Positions 49,213 through 62,190 are shown, counted from the stretch's first letter. The stretch is DNA of 64,000 nt from Imbricaverruca yamaguchii (GCA_034440575.1 JAOTOL010001313.1:62001-126000), one strand, 5' to 3'. Notes: generated by a model not told the origin, from the sequence alone. A program made the numbers and translations.

Positions 49213-50670
49213 CTGCTTTATCCCCTCCCGTCTCGGGGGTCTTCAACCGCCCCCCCCCCCCCTCAGTTTTCTCGCGGATAGCGGATGAACGGCGCGCGGC
49301 ATGAACCAAATTTTGCATACCTGTTCCCACATCAATTTGACATGCTGATTCAAAATTGTTAGGTCAGGTCATCTAGGGTCAACGAGTTAGTCAAGATCAA
49401 GTGAGGTCACCTCCAAAAACGTTCAACCAGTCGTCACGCTCTAACGGACACAAATACTTCAATGAAACTTTCAGTGTTTGCTTATCTTTACGGATGCAAC
49501 AAAACGTACGAGTGGAATTTTTCATTTTATTTCGTTATTGACTACATATGAATTTTGTGTATTAGCCAACTTTCAGTTCAAATACAGAATTCTAGCTAAA
49601 GTAAGCATTTTTTATTACGGCAAGTTGACTTCCAACAACGTTTCTGGTCTGCTCTACCCATTGGAAAAGGAAAATTAAAGAAAACTTGAAAACTCAATAT
49701 TTTAACATATCAATATATATATATATAGATATTTTTGGGGGACAAATAAAAATATATCCCCGGTGGATTTTGCTGTCCTTTTCTCATTCCAAATAAATTT
49801 TGTGTTTTCATATATCCCCCAAAATGAACTCCCCAGAGCCAAAAACATAATGTAAGTCGTGAAAAGTCGTGAAAATCTAGCCCCCTGGTGACGTCATTTT
49901 TTTGGCGAATTTTTTTTGGCGGCGCTGGTGCGCTTCCCGTATATTTCCAAAAGGGAAGTGTTCTTCACAACACTAGCGACTTCTTTGACGCATATTGCTA
50001 TATTATCTAAGTCATATTAGGCCGCCGAGGTCAAATCAGGGCAAGTTCATGACATGCTAACGGAACTCAACTTGGTTCATTGGAATGTTGTCGAAAATTG
50101 AAGTGACTGTCATGCGATTGATGTAACTTTACATGTTACTCCCTACACATCCCGAAACCTACTGTTTGTGATTGTGTGTCTAAGCGTGTCCATACTTTAT
50201 TAATGTATTGCACTCCTTTCTTTGCGAAGTCGATTGTGCCGAACCGCCCGACGGAGCAGTCGGGTGGGCAGGCCCGGTACCGGTAACTTGAGCAGGTAAT
50301 GACCTGCTAAAGTGCTCCTATATAGGTGACCTGAGATCAAAGTGCGGGTCTGGTACCTGTATTGCATCATTAGTAATGTCCAAAATATCATTAATGCCAA
50401 TTTTGGAGCATTTAAGTACAATTATAGTGACCCATAACAATGACAAGCCAATCCAAGCAAAACCAGAACATTTTGCTATTTTGACATCATTTGACCTTGA
50501 AGATATTGACCTAAGGTCACGAAATTTGCACACAATAGAGTTCACAATCGTGCTCATCTACCTTGCGAATTTCGCTGCTCGAGCCTCAGTAGAAGCCAAG
50601 ATCGTAGGGGGCGGCATCCGCCCACCCCCCTCCAGTGCGCGTAATTCTCCGAGGCCCTCCAGGGCGCGTG
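49213..50670. mobile_element. Compound insertion of two TTAA-type repeats in the LINE
   Basis: 49,213-49,915 matches (inverted) 54,885-55,525, starting CCGTCTCGGGGG and ending near CCCTGGTGACGTCA. 49,920-50,670 is the right three-fifths of the CACGCG-type element and ends CCAGGGCGCGTG followed by TTAA (50671-50674). A short AT repeat (ATATATATAG near 49,720) lies within. Confidence 0.7.
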
Positions 50671-52502
50671 TTAAGGCTTAGCAAACTGCACTTAAAGTGT
50701 TAAGGAAGCTCGAAATATCGAAAATCTAAGGTCGTAGCGAATATCTAGAGACTCTGTGAAGCCAAAAACCAGAACAGCAAAGAGAGCAAAGGAATTGGGT
50801 TTGGCTAGGAACTATAATGGGGACAGCAAAAAGTTATTTAGTTTCTGCTGAGTAAAGTTTATAGCACAGTTGATCCACTGGAAGTAAATGGAGCTATGGT
50901 GATGGAGGTGAGATGGTCTAGGAGCTGAGCAGTTTAAATCAGTGTCTACATTGGAAGATGTGACTAATCTGCAACCGTACACCACATTTCAGCGACATGT
51001 GATCAGATAAACCATGTTGATTTAATTGATGTTCATGTCATTTTCAATCATATCAGGAAAATAAAGCCAAACAAGGCAACAGGACATGATGAAAGTTATG
51101 CTGGAATATTGCAGGAAGCTGATAATGAACTGACATTTCCACTTAGCATAACATTTTGTAGATCAGTTTAACAAAATGAAATTCCAACAGATTGGAAAAA
51201 GGCAAATGTAGTTCCTATTTTCAAGAAAGGAGAAAGAGAGAATGTTGAAAAATATAGGCCAGTAAGCCTCGCATCCCTAATCTGCAAGGTACTCGAATCA
51301 ATTATCAAGTATAGAATTGTTAGTTATCTGGAAGGAAGCAGATTGATTAAATGTACTCAACATGGGTGTAGAAAAGGGCTATCGTGTCTCACAAATATCA
51401 TGGAATATTTAACCTTCGCTACAGAACAATTCGATGAGGGAAATCAGGTTGATGTAGCATATATCGATTTTATTAAGGCTTTTGACAAGGTACCCCATAA
51501 TCGGTTGATGATGCACATTCAGGTTCATGGTGTTGCAGGTAGTATCCTAAAATGGATAGAGTTGTGGCTTTCAGACAGACGGCAGATCGTGATGCTAAAT
51601 GGTACAAAGTCATCATTGGCAAAATGTTCTTAGTAGAGTCCCCCAGGGGTCAGTACTGGGCCACTACTGTTCATCATATTTGTAAATAGCATTGAAAGTG
51701 GCCTTAGCAGTAAGGTTTTGAAATTTGCACATGATTTGAAGGTCTTTAGGGTAATAATAGGTCACAACGAGCATATTTTGGTACAAAATACTTAGACGAA
51801 CTTCTGAAGTTGTCCGAAGAACGGCAAATGACAGTCAATTTTCATAAGTACAAAATCATGCCTTTGGGTAGGCAAAATGCATGATTTTGAGGAGGCTGAG
51901 AAGAGATCTCATCGAGGTCTTTAAATTTGTCCATGGTTAGGAGAAGGATAAATCAGGGAAGTGTTTGAATTTAGCAGAAATGATGCAATTTGAGGTCATC
52001 AATTCAAAATTAAAGTTAGCCACAGCAGGACAAGGTTAAGACAATATTCCTTCGCCAACAGGATAATAGAACACTGGAACCAGCTGCCAGAAACCACTGT
52101 CAGTAGCAGCACATTGCACATCTTTAAAACAGCTTAAACAATCATTATAAGAATAGAGGGCTTGCTTTTCAGTATTCTAGGGAGGGCTGATCGACGGATT
52201 TGGTGGGCAACTGGTTGAGTGTACAGAGTGCAACCAAGAGTGGCCTTTGTGTCTCATATTTGCACTGATCTTTTATGCCTTTATGTCTTTATGAAATACC
52301 AATTCATCAATCAGGTTTTCAAGGCTACGCTTGAGGACAGAGTTAATGAATCAAAAATTTGGTCCCCGACATACGGTGTAAGTACCACTTCTGAGTGAAT
52401 CATCAACACGGCCACAGAAGTATGCAAACATCATACCCTGTACAGTGTACATCTATTGTTTCTTTGCGCATGTAGAGCGTCAAGTAATCTGTTTCTACCT
52501 AC

Positions 52503-53027
52503 TTTTGCCGTGGTAGAGGACGCCGTTGAACTCGTTGAAACAGGGAATGGTGACGATGTAGCCGCGCTTTGACTCTGGCCAGCACATCACCTCGTCCCAG
52601 GTGGTGGCGCACGCAGCGTCCAGCCGGCTCGAGCGCTGCAGACACTGCCGCATCCGCTGCAGCGTGGTGACGATCTCGGCCGGCAGGCTGGCGTTTACGG
52701 CGTCCAGCAGCAGCTGCAGCTCGCTGGCGTCCTCGTCAGCCCGCTTGTCGTCCGCGCTGGGCGGCGCCGGCACGAGCTGGACGCCGGCCGGCCGACCCGA
52801 GCCGACATCGCCGCCATCGTCGCCGGCCGGAGCCGAGCCGGCAGCAGGCGGCCGACCTGAGCCCGGGTCGAGGTCGGACGGGCCGCGCTCGGACGGCGGC
52901 GGCTCGTCGGCCGGCTTCACGTGGTCGGGCGCCGCACCGGATCCGCAGGCCGCCAACAGCGTCGTCAGTACCATCAGGGCCGTCGCCGTCATTGGTGGTG
53001 GCGACGGTGTCGGCCCGCCGATGGCGC
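52503..53027 (-). CDS. Dh44-R: CRF/DH44-type class B GPCR, exon A (start, signal peptide, ectodomain)
   Basis: The coding part is 52992-52503 (163 codons plus one base). The start is ATG at 52992, because MTATALMVLTTLLAACGSG is a good signal peptide and a plausible acceptor (CTCTCTTGTCAG, ending at 53028) lies just upstream; an in-frame ATG at 53082 would fall in the intron. A Pro/Gly/Ser/Asp-rich linker of about 75 residues follows, then the hormone-receptor domain. Cysteines 1-4 lie in RQC, DAAC, VMCWP and IPC, with the typical WDEVMCWP and FNEFNG motifs. The donor is A|GTAGGT. With exon B this gives the six-cysteine N-terminal domain of a class B GPCR. The exon is strikingly GC-rich and low-complexity compared with the surrounding intron. 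Bases 52993-53027 would be 5' UTR. Confidence 0.9.
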
Positions 53028-53880
53028 CTGACAAGAGAGCACAACATGAACGCTCCCAGCGTAATGGGCTAGGCGGGACCACCTGCTATGGACGCCAGAT
53101 AACATATCGATCACTATTGCATGTGAGCCGCTTGTTGTTCCCCGCTTTGGAGCCTTGCGGTCGAGACAAGAGGCCGAAATAGTGTAGTGTTTCAACGAGT
53201 TCGCGTCACAGTGATCTTCACCTCATGTGTCCATGCGGCGGGGAAGGGTAGCCAATAGCGGTGCGTGTCTTCGATCCTGGCGATAGTCGGCCTTATTCTG
53301 ATATCCATATCAGCTTCGTCTACGATGATCCGCGCTTCTTGAGCAAAGCAAAATAGTGCTCAGCTATGTGTTTCAGCGGCCGTGCGAGGCGAATCCAGTC
53401 TGCTGGACTTTGGTAATGATTTGGTTCCGGGCGCAGTAGTGTAGCCAAACATGGAGCGTTCTGTCCCTATCTGTTCGGGTCTAAATAAGAGGCCCGAGTG
53501 CGAACTTGAAATTGCCCAGCGAAGGCAGAATTTTCAGAAATTCTTAATTTCGGTAAGATCCACGAGCAGAAGTACTCAATGCGTTCACTAGACATTCAAT
53601 GTTGACATATTTGGACGTTACTCTCACGCCCCAAGTCCCCACCCTTTCCCCAAGCATCCTGATGGCACCAGCCAACATATCCGCGCCAAAACACATCTGG
53701 GCCGGCGTTCATGGGGGGGGGGGGGTCAGCTGCTATCTGCCACGCACCACCCGCCGTCCGTCAACCCAATCCCTAGTTTCATCAGGTCGACTAACAAGCA
53801 TCATATGACACAATGAGGCTGGCGGTTGATGACCGTCGAAGCCATCGCACATGGCGTAACTGAGGAGCGAGTGTGGCCGG
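53028..53880. other. Probable 5' intron of the receptor gene
   Basis: The acceptor before exon A (CTCTCTTGTCAG) implies intron or an upstream exon here. I see no exon, only ordinary sequence with a G tract at about 53,715-53,727. Confidence 0.5.
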
Positions 53881-53885
53881 TTACC

Positions 53886-54260
53886 TGACGGCTGAGGACC
53901 GCCGTATGCCGACGGATCTCATCTCGACACAGCGCGGCTGAGGACCAGCCATATCACGGCTGAGGACCGCCGTGTGCCGACGGATCTCATCTCGACACAG
54001 CGCGGCTGAGGACCAGCCACATCACGGCTGAGGACCGCCGTGTGCCGACGGATCTCATCTCGACACAGCGCGGCTGAGGACCAGCCACATCACGGCTGAG
54101 GACCGCCGTGTGCCGACGGATCTCATCTCGACACAGCGCGGCTGAGGACCAGCCACATCACGGCTGAGGACCGCCGTGTGCCGACGGATCTCATCTCGAC
54201 ACAGCGCGGCTGAGGACCAGCCACATCACGGCTGAGGACCGCCGTGTGCCGACGGATCTC
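53886..54260. repeat. 68-bp minisatellite, about 5.5 copies
   Basis: Each unit holds CACGGCTGAGGACCGCCGTG, TGCCGACGGATCTCATCTCG and ACACAGCGCGGCTGAGGACC. The phrase CGGCTGAGGACC occurs twice per unit, so the unit arose from a shorter duplication. Copies are nearly identical. Confidence 0.95.
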
Positions 54261-54884
54261 GACCCGCGGAGCTGGACCTGAGCCTGTCGCGCCATGCCAG
54301 CGCCAGATAAAGTGCACGAGATTGGTGCGTGGCACGGACGGCCAGTCGGCGTTGTCACGAGCCGTATCTGTGTACCGCAGCGTCATCAGACGGGCCAGCA
54401 GCTCGTCAATCCCGCGCCCAGGTCGGTCTCGCCAGGTTCGGCAGAGATTCGGATGGTTGTCGAGAGGCGCGGCTCGGCAACACCGGCGCCGCAAATACGG
54501 CTGCTAATGATGGTGATTAGATGTGTGCAGAGCGTGTGCATGATGTGGGTATTTCCGACATGAAGCGGATGGAACGCAACCGGCCGAAGCCAGACCGAAC
54601 GGCTGATGCTGATTATGATGCAGGTCTATCCCCGGCTGGATTATATAACACAGGCAGATGGCCGTCAGACATGAAAGAGACGTGGCATGATGCAATTAGT
54701 TTTAATCCTGTTGAAGGTGAGGTGTCGGCTGCAGATCAGGATCTGCTGGAAGCATACCAATGCTGCGCATGATCGAGTTAGTTCCTTAGATTACCACAGC
54801 GTTGATCAGCACGGTAGGCGATGCCTCACTGTTGGCCAATGACCATGTAGCTATTTGAGTAGCTTTTGTATTAATCTTGGATTG

Positions 54885-55525
54885 TCACCGACCCCCCAAA
54901 ACACCATCCCGAAAATTGTATTCCCAAAAGTGACGTAAGTAGGGGGGCTTACATTTTCGTGAAGTGCGTCGTGTTTTTGGCTCTGGGGAGTTCATTTTGG
55001 AGGAGATTTGAAGAAAGAAAATATTTGGAATCCGAAAAGTAGGGTGAAATCGACCAGTGCCTAAGAAATTAACGACCGGAATTATTTTTTTAAATTGTGT
55101 AACTTCAAAATTTGGAGTATTCAATTTTTTTCATTTGTATTTTTATAATGGGTAGAACGGACCGAAAAACGACGGAAAATACGCCCCTAATAAGTAGTGA
55201 AAACCGGAGGGAAAATCCTCTGGTGCGTTTTTTCGTCCCTAATGATAAGCAAACGGTGAAAGTTTCATTGAAATATCTCTACCTGTTAAAGCGTCACGAC
55301 TGGTTGAACTTTTCTTAAGGTGACTTCTCTTGACCTTGACTAACTCGTTGGCCCTAGATGACCTGCTCTCACAATTTTGACACAACATGCGAAATTGATG
55401 TAGGAAAATGAAAAATGTATGCCAAATTTCGGCGCGCTACTGCGAGCCGTTCTTACACTAACCGCCGGAAATATCAGGGGGTGGTTGAAGACAGCCCCCC
55501 CCCCCTCCCTCCGAGACGACGCGGG
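54885..55525 (-). repeat. Dispersed TTAA-type repeat, inverted copy of 49.2-49.9 kb
   Basis: Shared blocks include GGCTCTGGGGAGTTCATTTT, TAAAGCGTCACGACTGGTTG and TGACCTTGACTAACTCGTTG. The right end, GACGACGCGGG, is followed by TTAA (55526-55529). The left end is unclear. Confidence 0.72.
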
Positions 55526-56342
55526 TTAACAACAATTGCGTCGGGTTTTGACAAAGCTACCTCAGACAAGACGAAGAGCCATGGGAAAAACTGAATCTCC
55601 ATTGGCTGCTATCTTTATGCACGACATAGAGACAATAATGCTAACGTGACTTGGCAAAAAGTAGCCCATCACATACATGGGGTGCATTGACGACTGTTTG
55701 GACATTTGGACACACGGCTCTGAAGCTTTAGAACACGGCTTCAAATTCATCCACATATTTCAATTTGCACCCATCACTATCGTTCTCAATTGAGCGCAGT
55801 GGCACCTCAAACGAACGTCACATATCACCCCTTGACAACTCTATGTGATGATAGGAAATATACAACACCGCTTTGTATCGGCGCTGTATAACCACTTTGA
55901 TGCGCCCTAAAACCAAAATAACTAACTAACTAACTAACAACACAGATTTGCATGAAGCCGAGCTGCAAAGCAACACAGCTTTATAGCTTTGGAGGCGCGC
56001 GTAATAGTCATTCAACACATCCCATGCCAACTAAGCAAGGCGTTTTACATCTACAGTTACTGGGAGAAAACGGCTGATATATGATCTAGGAACACAGCAC
56101 CGAAGCCTAGATGAGGCCGAAAACATATCTTCAGAGAAAAGTCACAAGTCAAGTGCTACACCTGGAGAAGAAAAAAAAACTACCGAAAATACAAGTATTC
56201 TGATATCATATTCATTGGTGTTACAGATGAACAGAGAGGTGGCAAACTAACGAACAAAATTGTTGATGCAGTAAAAAAAAACATCACAGCGTAGGATGGA
56301 TAATCTGCCAAACCATTCCCGAAATCCTCAGCCAAGCATCAC

Positions 56343-56640
56343 TAGACCCACCCCGTGCCCGGCAGGCGGCCGATCATCATTAGACCCACCCCGTGCCCGG
56401 CAGGCGGCCGATCATCACTAGACCCACCCCGTGCCCGGTAGGCGGCCGATCATCACTAGACCCACCCCGTGCCCGGTAGGCGGCAGATCATCACTAGACC
56501 CACCCCGTGCCCGGTAGGCGGCAGATCATCACTAGACCCACCCCGTGCCCGGCAGGCGGCCGATCATCACTAGACCCACCCCGTGCCCGGCAGGCGGCCG
56601 ATCATCACTAGACCCACCCCGTGCCCGGCAGGCAGCCGCA
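56343..56640. repeat. 38-bp minisatellite, about 8 copies
   Basis: The unit is TAGACCCACCCCGTGCCCGG / CAGGCGGCCGATCATCAC, GC-rich, with few variants (CAGGCGG or TAGGCGG; GCCGAT or GCAGAT). It contains no gene. Confidence 0.96.
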
Positions 56641-57727
56641 CATGCAACTGCTGCGATAAGCGAAATATGAGAGTTAGGTTGTATAAAGCTGACACTGTTG
56701 ACAAAATGTTTCCAATCATTCTGCTCGCGTTGTGTGGTAACACATCTGAGATGTCATGAGTATGACGTGCATTCTTCATACGATCATAGTTTCTAACATT
56801 CTCAACACGGCGTTCGGCTGTACTGAGAATGCTAAGACTTCCCCGTTGTGCAATTGACATCAGCATCAGACGGCCGTTTCGCAGAGCATCAAGTGCGGCC
56901 ATTGATTGATGTTGTCCTCCGGGTTGACAGCCAGCGGTGAACCCAGGGTATCATACTTCTGGAACAAGACCGAGGAATGCAAAAGGTCCAATCGGTCTCA
57001 TTTTGGCAAGCATTTTGGTATCCTCGGATGTTATCACTTTGAACAACTGGGAGGTGATAATCTCCACTCATGGTCCCTTAGATTTCCTAGTGTGAAGGAG
57101 ACTCGTGAGGGTGTTCAGAGGTGGTGATCTCCACTCATCGTATCTTGAATCTGCTCCATTGAAATTGAATGAGGACTTTTCGGCAGCCTTCCAAAAAATG
57201 GTGAAGCCTGACACTCACGGACATCACCAAGCTGACAATCCTTCACACCCGTGATTGAACTCTGGATGTGCGGTGTAAGCGCTGGCACATCTGCAAGTGT
57301 GATGCAGGTAGATGTTATTTTCTGATGGGATGCTTCACTCAATCATGAGTTCGCTCATGATGTTCGTAAATGCTGAGGTTTTCTTGTGGGTGGGGTTGCC
57401 ATTTGGTAGTACTCTTCCATCGAACAATGCTCCAGCGAAATTCACAAAGGATACAATTATCAACATGCGGTCATAGTCAGGCTCCGTTTCAGAACTTGTG
57501 GCCCGGGGATTATTCACGCCCGGCCAGGGACACAACCAACATAATTACCAGCAACGTTTTTAGGAATTAAAACGAGGAACTAAACGAGCTCCGTCCCACT
57601 CGATCTTCTCCCCGGAACCTCAAGTATCTACTGAAGTACAAAATGTAGAGAAAACAGAAGAAACCAGCGGCTTCCACGGTAGATTTCTGTTTCAGTTCAG
57701 CCGACCTCCAAAACCAGCTCAAAAAGA

Positions 57728-57760
57728 CTCGTCTGGACTCGTCTCGTCTCGTCTCGTCTG
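57728..57760. repeat. (TCGTC)n short repeat
   Basis: Pentamer repeats of the CTCGTCTCGTCT type interrupt otherwise ordinary sequence. Confidence 0.8.
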
Positions 57761-59119
57761 GAAGAGAACGTTGGTGGCAATGCGTCCCATCATCTGTCCA
57801 CACAACAGGAACTTTGACGGCCACATATGTCACAGAAATCAAATGGGAGGAGCCGCATTTTGTTTTCTATCGACCATCGCAAGGTAAACCCGAACAGGTC
57901 CATTTAAGAACAAAATGTGTGCATTGGTTTGATGCGAAATTGATAACATTAGTGCGACATTCACATCACAGCAGCATATAACCAGCATATGAACATTTCC
58001 CTAATTAGCCGATGCCCCATTTGTTCTCGAGAGTAGCCTTAAACGACAACAGGATACACAACACTACTGCAGTGTGGGGGGGGGGAGACTCTCACGGAAT
58101 AGCATTCTGTGTCAATGCAACGTCTCGGGTAAAAGTTCAATCATTATAAGGCTGCCCTGAGTATAATCTAAGACTAAGTTAAATATAATGTTAAGTCACC
58201 CGTTATGGTGCGATAAAATCACCGCTGTGTGTTGTATTTCAAGCTTGGTTGGTAGGTTAAAACTGTGTCATGTTTACACGTACAACCATGAATGAAATTG
58301 ACACAGGTCGCCAAAGGTCACTACGAGTATCTATGTCATACCGGCTTAAACACCCTTCCATCCCAACAGCTTGTCAGTGGTTTAGTTAAGCATAGTAGCG
58401 AAGAGGTTAACCGCGACGAAGTCGAAAAAAGATTGGCAGTATCAGGTTCATCTCAATCTAGTTGCGGTATTCCAGGCATGTCGAACCGAATCCATTTCTT
58501 ACAAAATTCCCGCAAAATAGTCTGTTCGTTATCTCAGAAATATTTCTAACAGGAAGATCAGGAAAGTGTCAAGTTTTCGAAACACACTATTAAGCTGCTT
58601 GAGTAATCAATAGCATGTCATATTTATCGTTCCTACAAATACGGCAATAGCTACGTTTGAAGCCTTGATTTAACAGGTGACTCATTGCGTCGGCCAGATA
58701 CATAGTCTGCATTTGTTTCATCAGCAACTTACGATTCCGCTCTCTAAGCTCTCAACATGTTAGTCGAACCAGGACTAAATGCCATGTGTCCACGTGCTTA
58801 GGTTCGAAGTTCCAATAGCTCATAATTCTGTTAGAAATATCTCGATCTCATTTGGAATAAAATTTAGTAAACGCCATGTTAACGCAGAGAACGACGATGC
58901 ACGGTATCACCTTCCACATATGAGACCAGTACATAATAATATATCAGTCGAAGGAATGAAATCCGTGGAGCAAACTCTGACTTCTTGATCATTTTAATTT
59001 ATGCCGTGAAGCCCATTTTGGCTTTCTAGCTTCTGTTCAAACTATCAAACGACTTTCCAATTGGAATCTAGTCAAACGTTGCAATATCTGGAATTCGAAC
59101 TCTACAGCATAGCACTGGT

Positions 59120-59420
59120 GCAGACCGGCCTCTCCGATGTGAGCTCACCTGTCGCGCGCTCCCCGTCGCTCACGACGTCCTCTTCTCTATGTCGACACCG
59201 ACGCACTGATCTCGTCGGCGGCGACGGGCCACCGCCGAGCCGGTGTCAGGAGTTGACGACCGGCCGCCCACCTGCAGCGGCGCATGCCACCGTCTGGGTC
59301 ACCGGCGGGGCCTACAGCCCTCGATACTGGATCACCGCGGGCTCCATAGCCCTCGATGCTGAATCACGGGGAGGCCCGCAACCCAGCGGATCGCATCGAA
59401 ACAGTGACGCCAATGTGGGC
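59120..59420. promoter_or_regulatory. CpG-rich patch; weak candidate for 5' exon or promoter of the receptor
   Basis: About 300 bp is GC- and CpG-rich within AT-rich flanks. On the minus strand it contains GCCGCTGCAG|GTGGGC near 59,275, which could act as a donor. It lies about 6 kb upstream of exon A, which needs a 5' exon. Position and composition are the only support; it could equally be a retroposed fragment. Confidence 0.3.
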
Positions 59421-59449
59421 CTCGTGTCTAGCCGTGCCTTGCGATGAAA

Positions 59450-62190
59450 ACTGCCATTTGCATGTAGATAGTCCGAATCGCTATGATGCGGTGCTGGTAG
59501 TATATAGAAAGCGGCACTGAGGTCATGGAAACAAGCATCTAATCTGATATAGATGACATGTTGCAGATTAAAACGTCCTCGAGAACTAAACGTATGACAG
59601 TTTTGTCCTATTGAGCTATTCAAAATATTAATTTCATCCGGCACTGACCACACTTATTACCGCATCCGCTTGCGCTGCAAGCTGTGTGGTAGCATTCCCG
59701 CCAGAATATCGGTCTTGTTCGCTGACCGGGGCTCAATGGGTACGACAAAGAATCAATTACGCTGTTTATGATGCAATTATCGGTTCAGTACCGTACCGAA
59801 CCGAGATGAGGCGATGTTAGCATCGTTTAGAAAGAGGTACTGAGTGCATCGAAATATCTTGTTGCGAACATGTGCACTGACGGCACTAAGCGCGACCATA
59901 CTCACTAAACAAAAGTGATATTTCACAGGACTGTACTAATATATTAGCTTGAAATAATTGTATTTGAATGCAAATAGCTGGAAGCTATCTTAACATGTGA
60001 CACATGCTAAGTTTTGGTTACCTATCAACATTCCCAGACTACAAGAGTGATTCACCAAACATATATTCGTCTCGCTGGGCATAGCTGAGGTAAGGAAGCA
60101 TTTGTGCAGTCGTAGGAAAGGCTATGTTTGGGGTTGAATTTGTCAATTTGTCATTTGTGGAATTTGTGGAATTTATACAACGGATGAGAGACCTATCAAG
60201 CATTCTTTTAGCTTGGATGTCAAGATGTAATGTTATGCTTGAAAAGTTGGAAGTGGAAAACTAGGGAGATACACAAATTATAAAGATGGTGGGAAAATAT
60301 TAGAGTGTAGGATTTCAATCAATATTGGGAGAAGGGAGTGGGAAATTATTCCAAGGTGTATGTCATTTGCAACTGAATTCTGTAAATTTTGGTACAAATG
60401 TTTGTGACCTACCTCAAGGTTCCATTGGTGTCTGTATGAATTCGTAAATATCATATCACATCACGGAAGCTGGTTAATAAGTAAGCTTTATACTTTAGTG
60501 ATACTAATGGTATTCCAAATGCATGTTAATGTAGTTAATTGTTGTACCTACGGGTGAAGTGGTGAGCAGGGCTGGGGCTTCCTACGATTCTCGTGAAGAC
60601 CCACCAGCTTTCCCTTGCCCCGACCAACTCCTGGATCTCTTATCATGAGATCCTTTGTGGTGAGCCCAATCAACAAAATTTACAACACCCATTGTGTCCA
60701 TGTATTATGTTTGGCCAATCATTTTTTTACTTCTCCACATATTGCAGTGAGCATGCACATTATTGCCGCCCATGGTGTAGGAAATCCACCGATTGGATGC
60801 CTTCTAATCGTTTACTATTTTGAACATTTCGTACATTTTAAGGAAGGAGATTGCTCTTAGCTGCTGCAAAAGGTTGTTAGAGGACTATAAATATATAAGT
60901 TTGCATTCTGAAATAAAGTGCTGATTTTAATTGCCAGTATGACACTTCTAGACTATTTTAGCCTTCAAAGGAAATGCAAAATTCGGTGAGGATGCATTCT
61001 ATGGAATATTTGTATGAAAATAACAGGCGATGATAATTCCATTGTAAAATAGGAAGTATCCTCATCGATAGAGCATCACATTCGATAAGCTTGTGTGAAT
61101 GCGATCTTTTTAAAAGAGTTTTTGTGTTAAAATAAGTACTTTTGTGTTAGATATATAGGAAAAACCAAAATTGAAGGAAAAGCTGGTGTCAGTGTAATAC
61201 TGAAATTTATGTAACTTGCCTAAAAACATATTTCTGATGGTTCACTACTTATTACTTTGATGGTAATTGTGAAAGCCTACAATAAACATGCCCGTCCAAT
61301 GAACTGTGACAAATAGAAAGGACTTCTAACTATGCATTAGCATAGTTCTAACTATGCATTCAGCGTTAGCATGGGTACATGGGCAATGACTGAATAATTA
61401 GACTTAAAAAAAATACGTTAGCCTCCCTCAATCATTTTGAAATATTCCGTCCCTGGCAGCTATATTTGGCAGCTAGGGGTGGAAGGTCGGACTGAAAATA
61501 CAATCGTTTTTTATCCCCGTATTTCGGCATTATACGCCTGAGGCATCATTATAACGACGAAATTATACAAATGCAATTTGCATAGAATTTGAGAAAGCGC
61601 CGAAAACGTCGGACGCCCCAAAATCAGGTCGTGGTGTGCGTGGAAGTGAGGGAGCATATTCCTAATGCCCCCTGGATTCTGTAGTGAAGTCTCCTTCGTT
61701 GGCTGCGTGAATAGTCTTGCCACTGGCGGATCCAGGGTGGGGGCCATTCCGGCCATGGCCCCCCGAAGCGCTTCAAATGGGGGGCATAGTGTCTTTTGGC
61801 CCCCCAAACAAACATATGTAAACTAAATTAAACTACAGTAGCCTTTGCCGAGGTTAAAAATAGCGTTCCGGGTGAAAGAATCTTCAATTTTAAAGCCATT
61901 TTAAAATAAATATTTGGAAGTCCAATATGGTAGCATAGTAGATTCTGACGCACATCAAGGTTTTTATGCTGTTCAAGTTCTACGTACAGCAAGAGTTCAC
62001 AAAATCAGCAGTTTCAGCAGGCAGTTTTTAATCCTTATTCAGATGGCTTCATGAATTTAGTTTAACCAGTAACGGACAAGCGGACCCAGTGAGCCAGATT
62101 TCGAAAGTTTAATTTAAACAGGGTGTTCTGTGAAAGAGTGATTAGTTGAGCCCTGTTAAACAGCATGTTTTGTACGTTGGTGTAAGGTTG
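59450..62190. other. Region without recognised gene
   Basis: AT-rich sequence with only short open frames. Near 61,721 there is CACTGGCGGATCCAGGG, similar to the end of a hAT-like MITE, but no matching second end was found. Confidence 0.45.

Larger units (their letters stand above)
46740..52292 (+). mobile_element. LINE copy with endonuclease and RT parts, split by nested insertions
   Basis: Endonuclease motifs appear at 46,750-47,266 (PDFVCITKAWVS, GGVIIYANSLFS, KLRIGTLYRS, GDFNLKG, FLDLVFSDL). They are followed by a TTAA element (47,271-49,061). The LINE resumes at 49,062 (LSDLVQD, DIIRFK) until about 49,212. A second block of repeats follows to 50,670, then the region between EN and RT (near 50,760-51,000), and RT from about 51,240 (YRPVSLASL, HGCRKGLSC, DVAYIDFIKAFDKVPH) to a TTTATGTCTTTATG tail at 52,292. 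Many stops make it a pseudogene. It ends about 210 bp from exon A. Confidence 0.85.

Noticed and set aside
53031..53082. Upstream in-frame ATG at 53082 as the receptor start
   Set aside because: It precedes a good polypyrimidine acceptor, and the downstream ATG at 52992 gives a proper signal peptide.
52601..53182. 193-codon plus-strand ORF over exon A
   Set aside because: It is antisense to the signal peptide and ectodomain exon; GC-rich DNA tends to stay open on both strands.
43494..56640. Regular arrays considered as CRISPR
   Set aside because: The arrays are head-to-tail minisatellites without unique spacers, in an animal genome.
61715..61830. Possible hAT-like MITE at CACTGGCGGATCCAGGG
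   Set aside because: No matching inverted end or TSD in the surrounding sequence.
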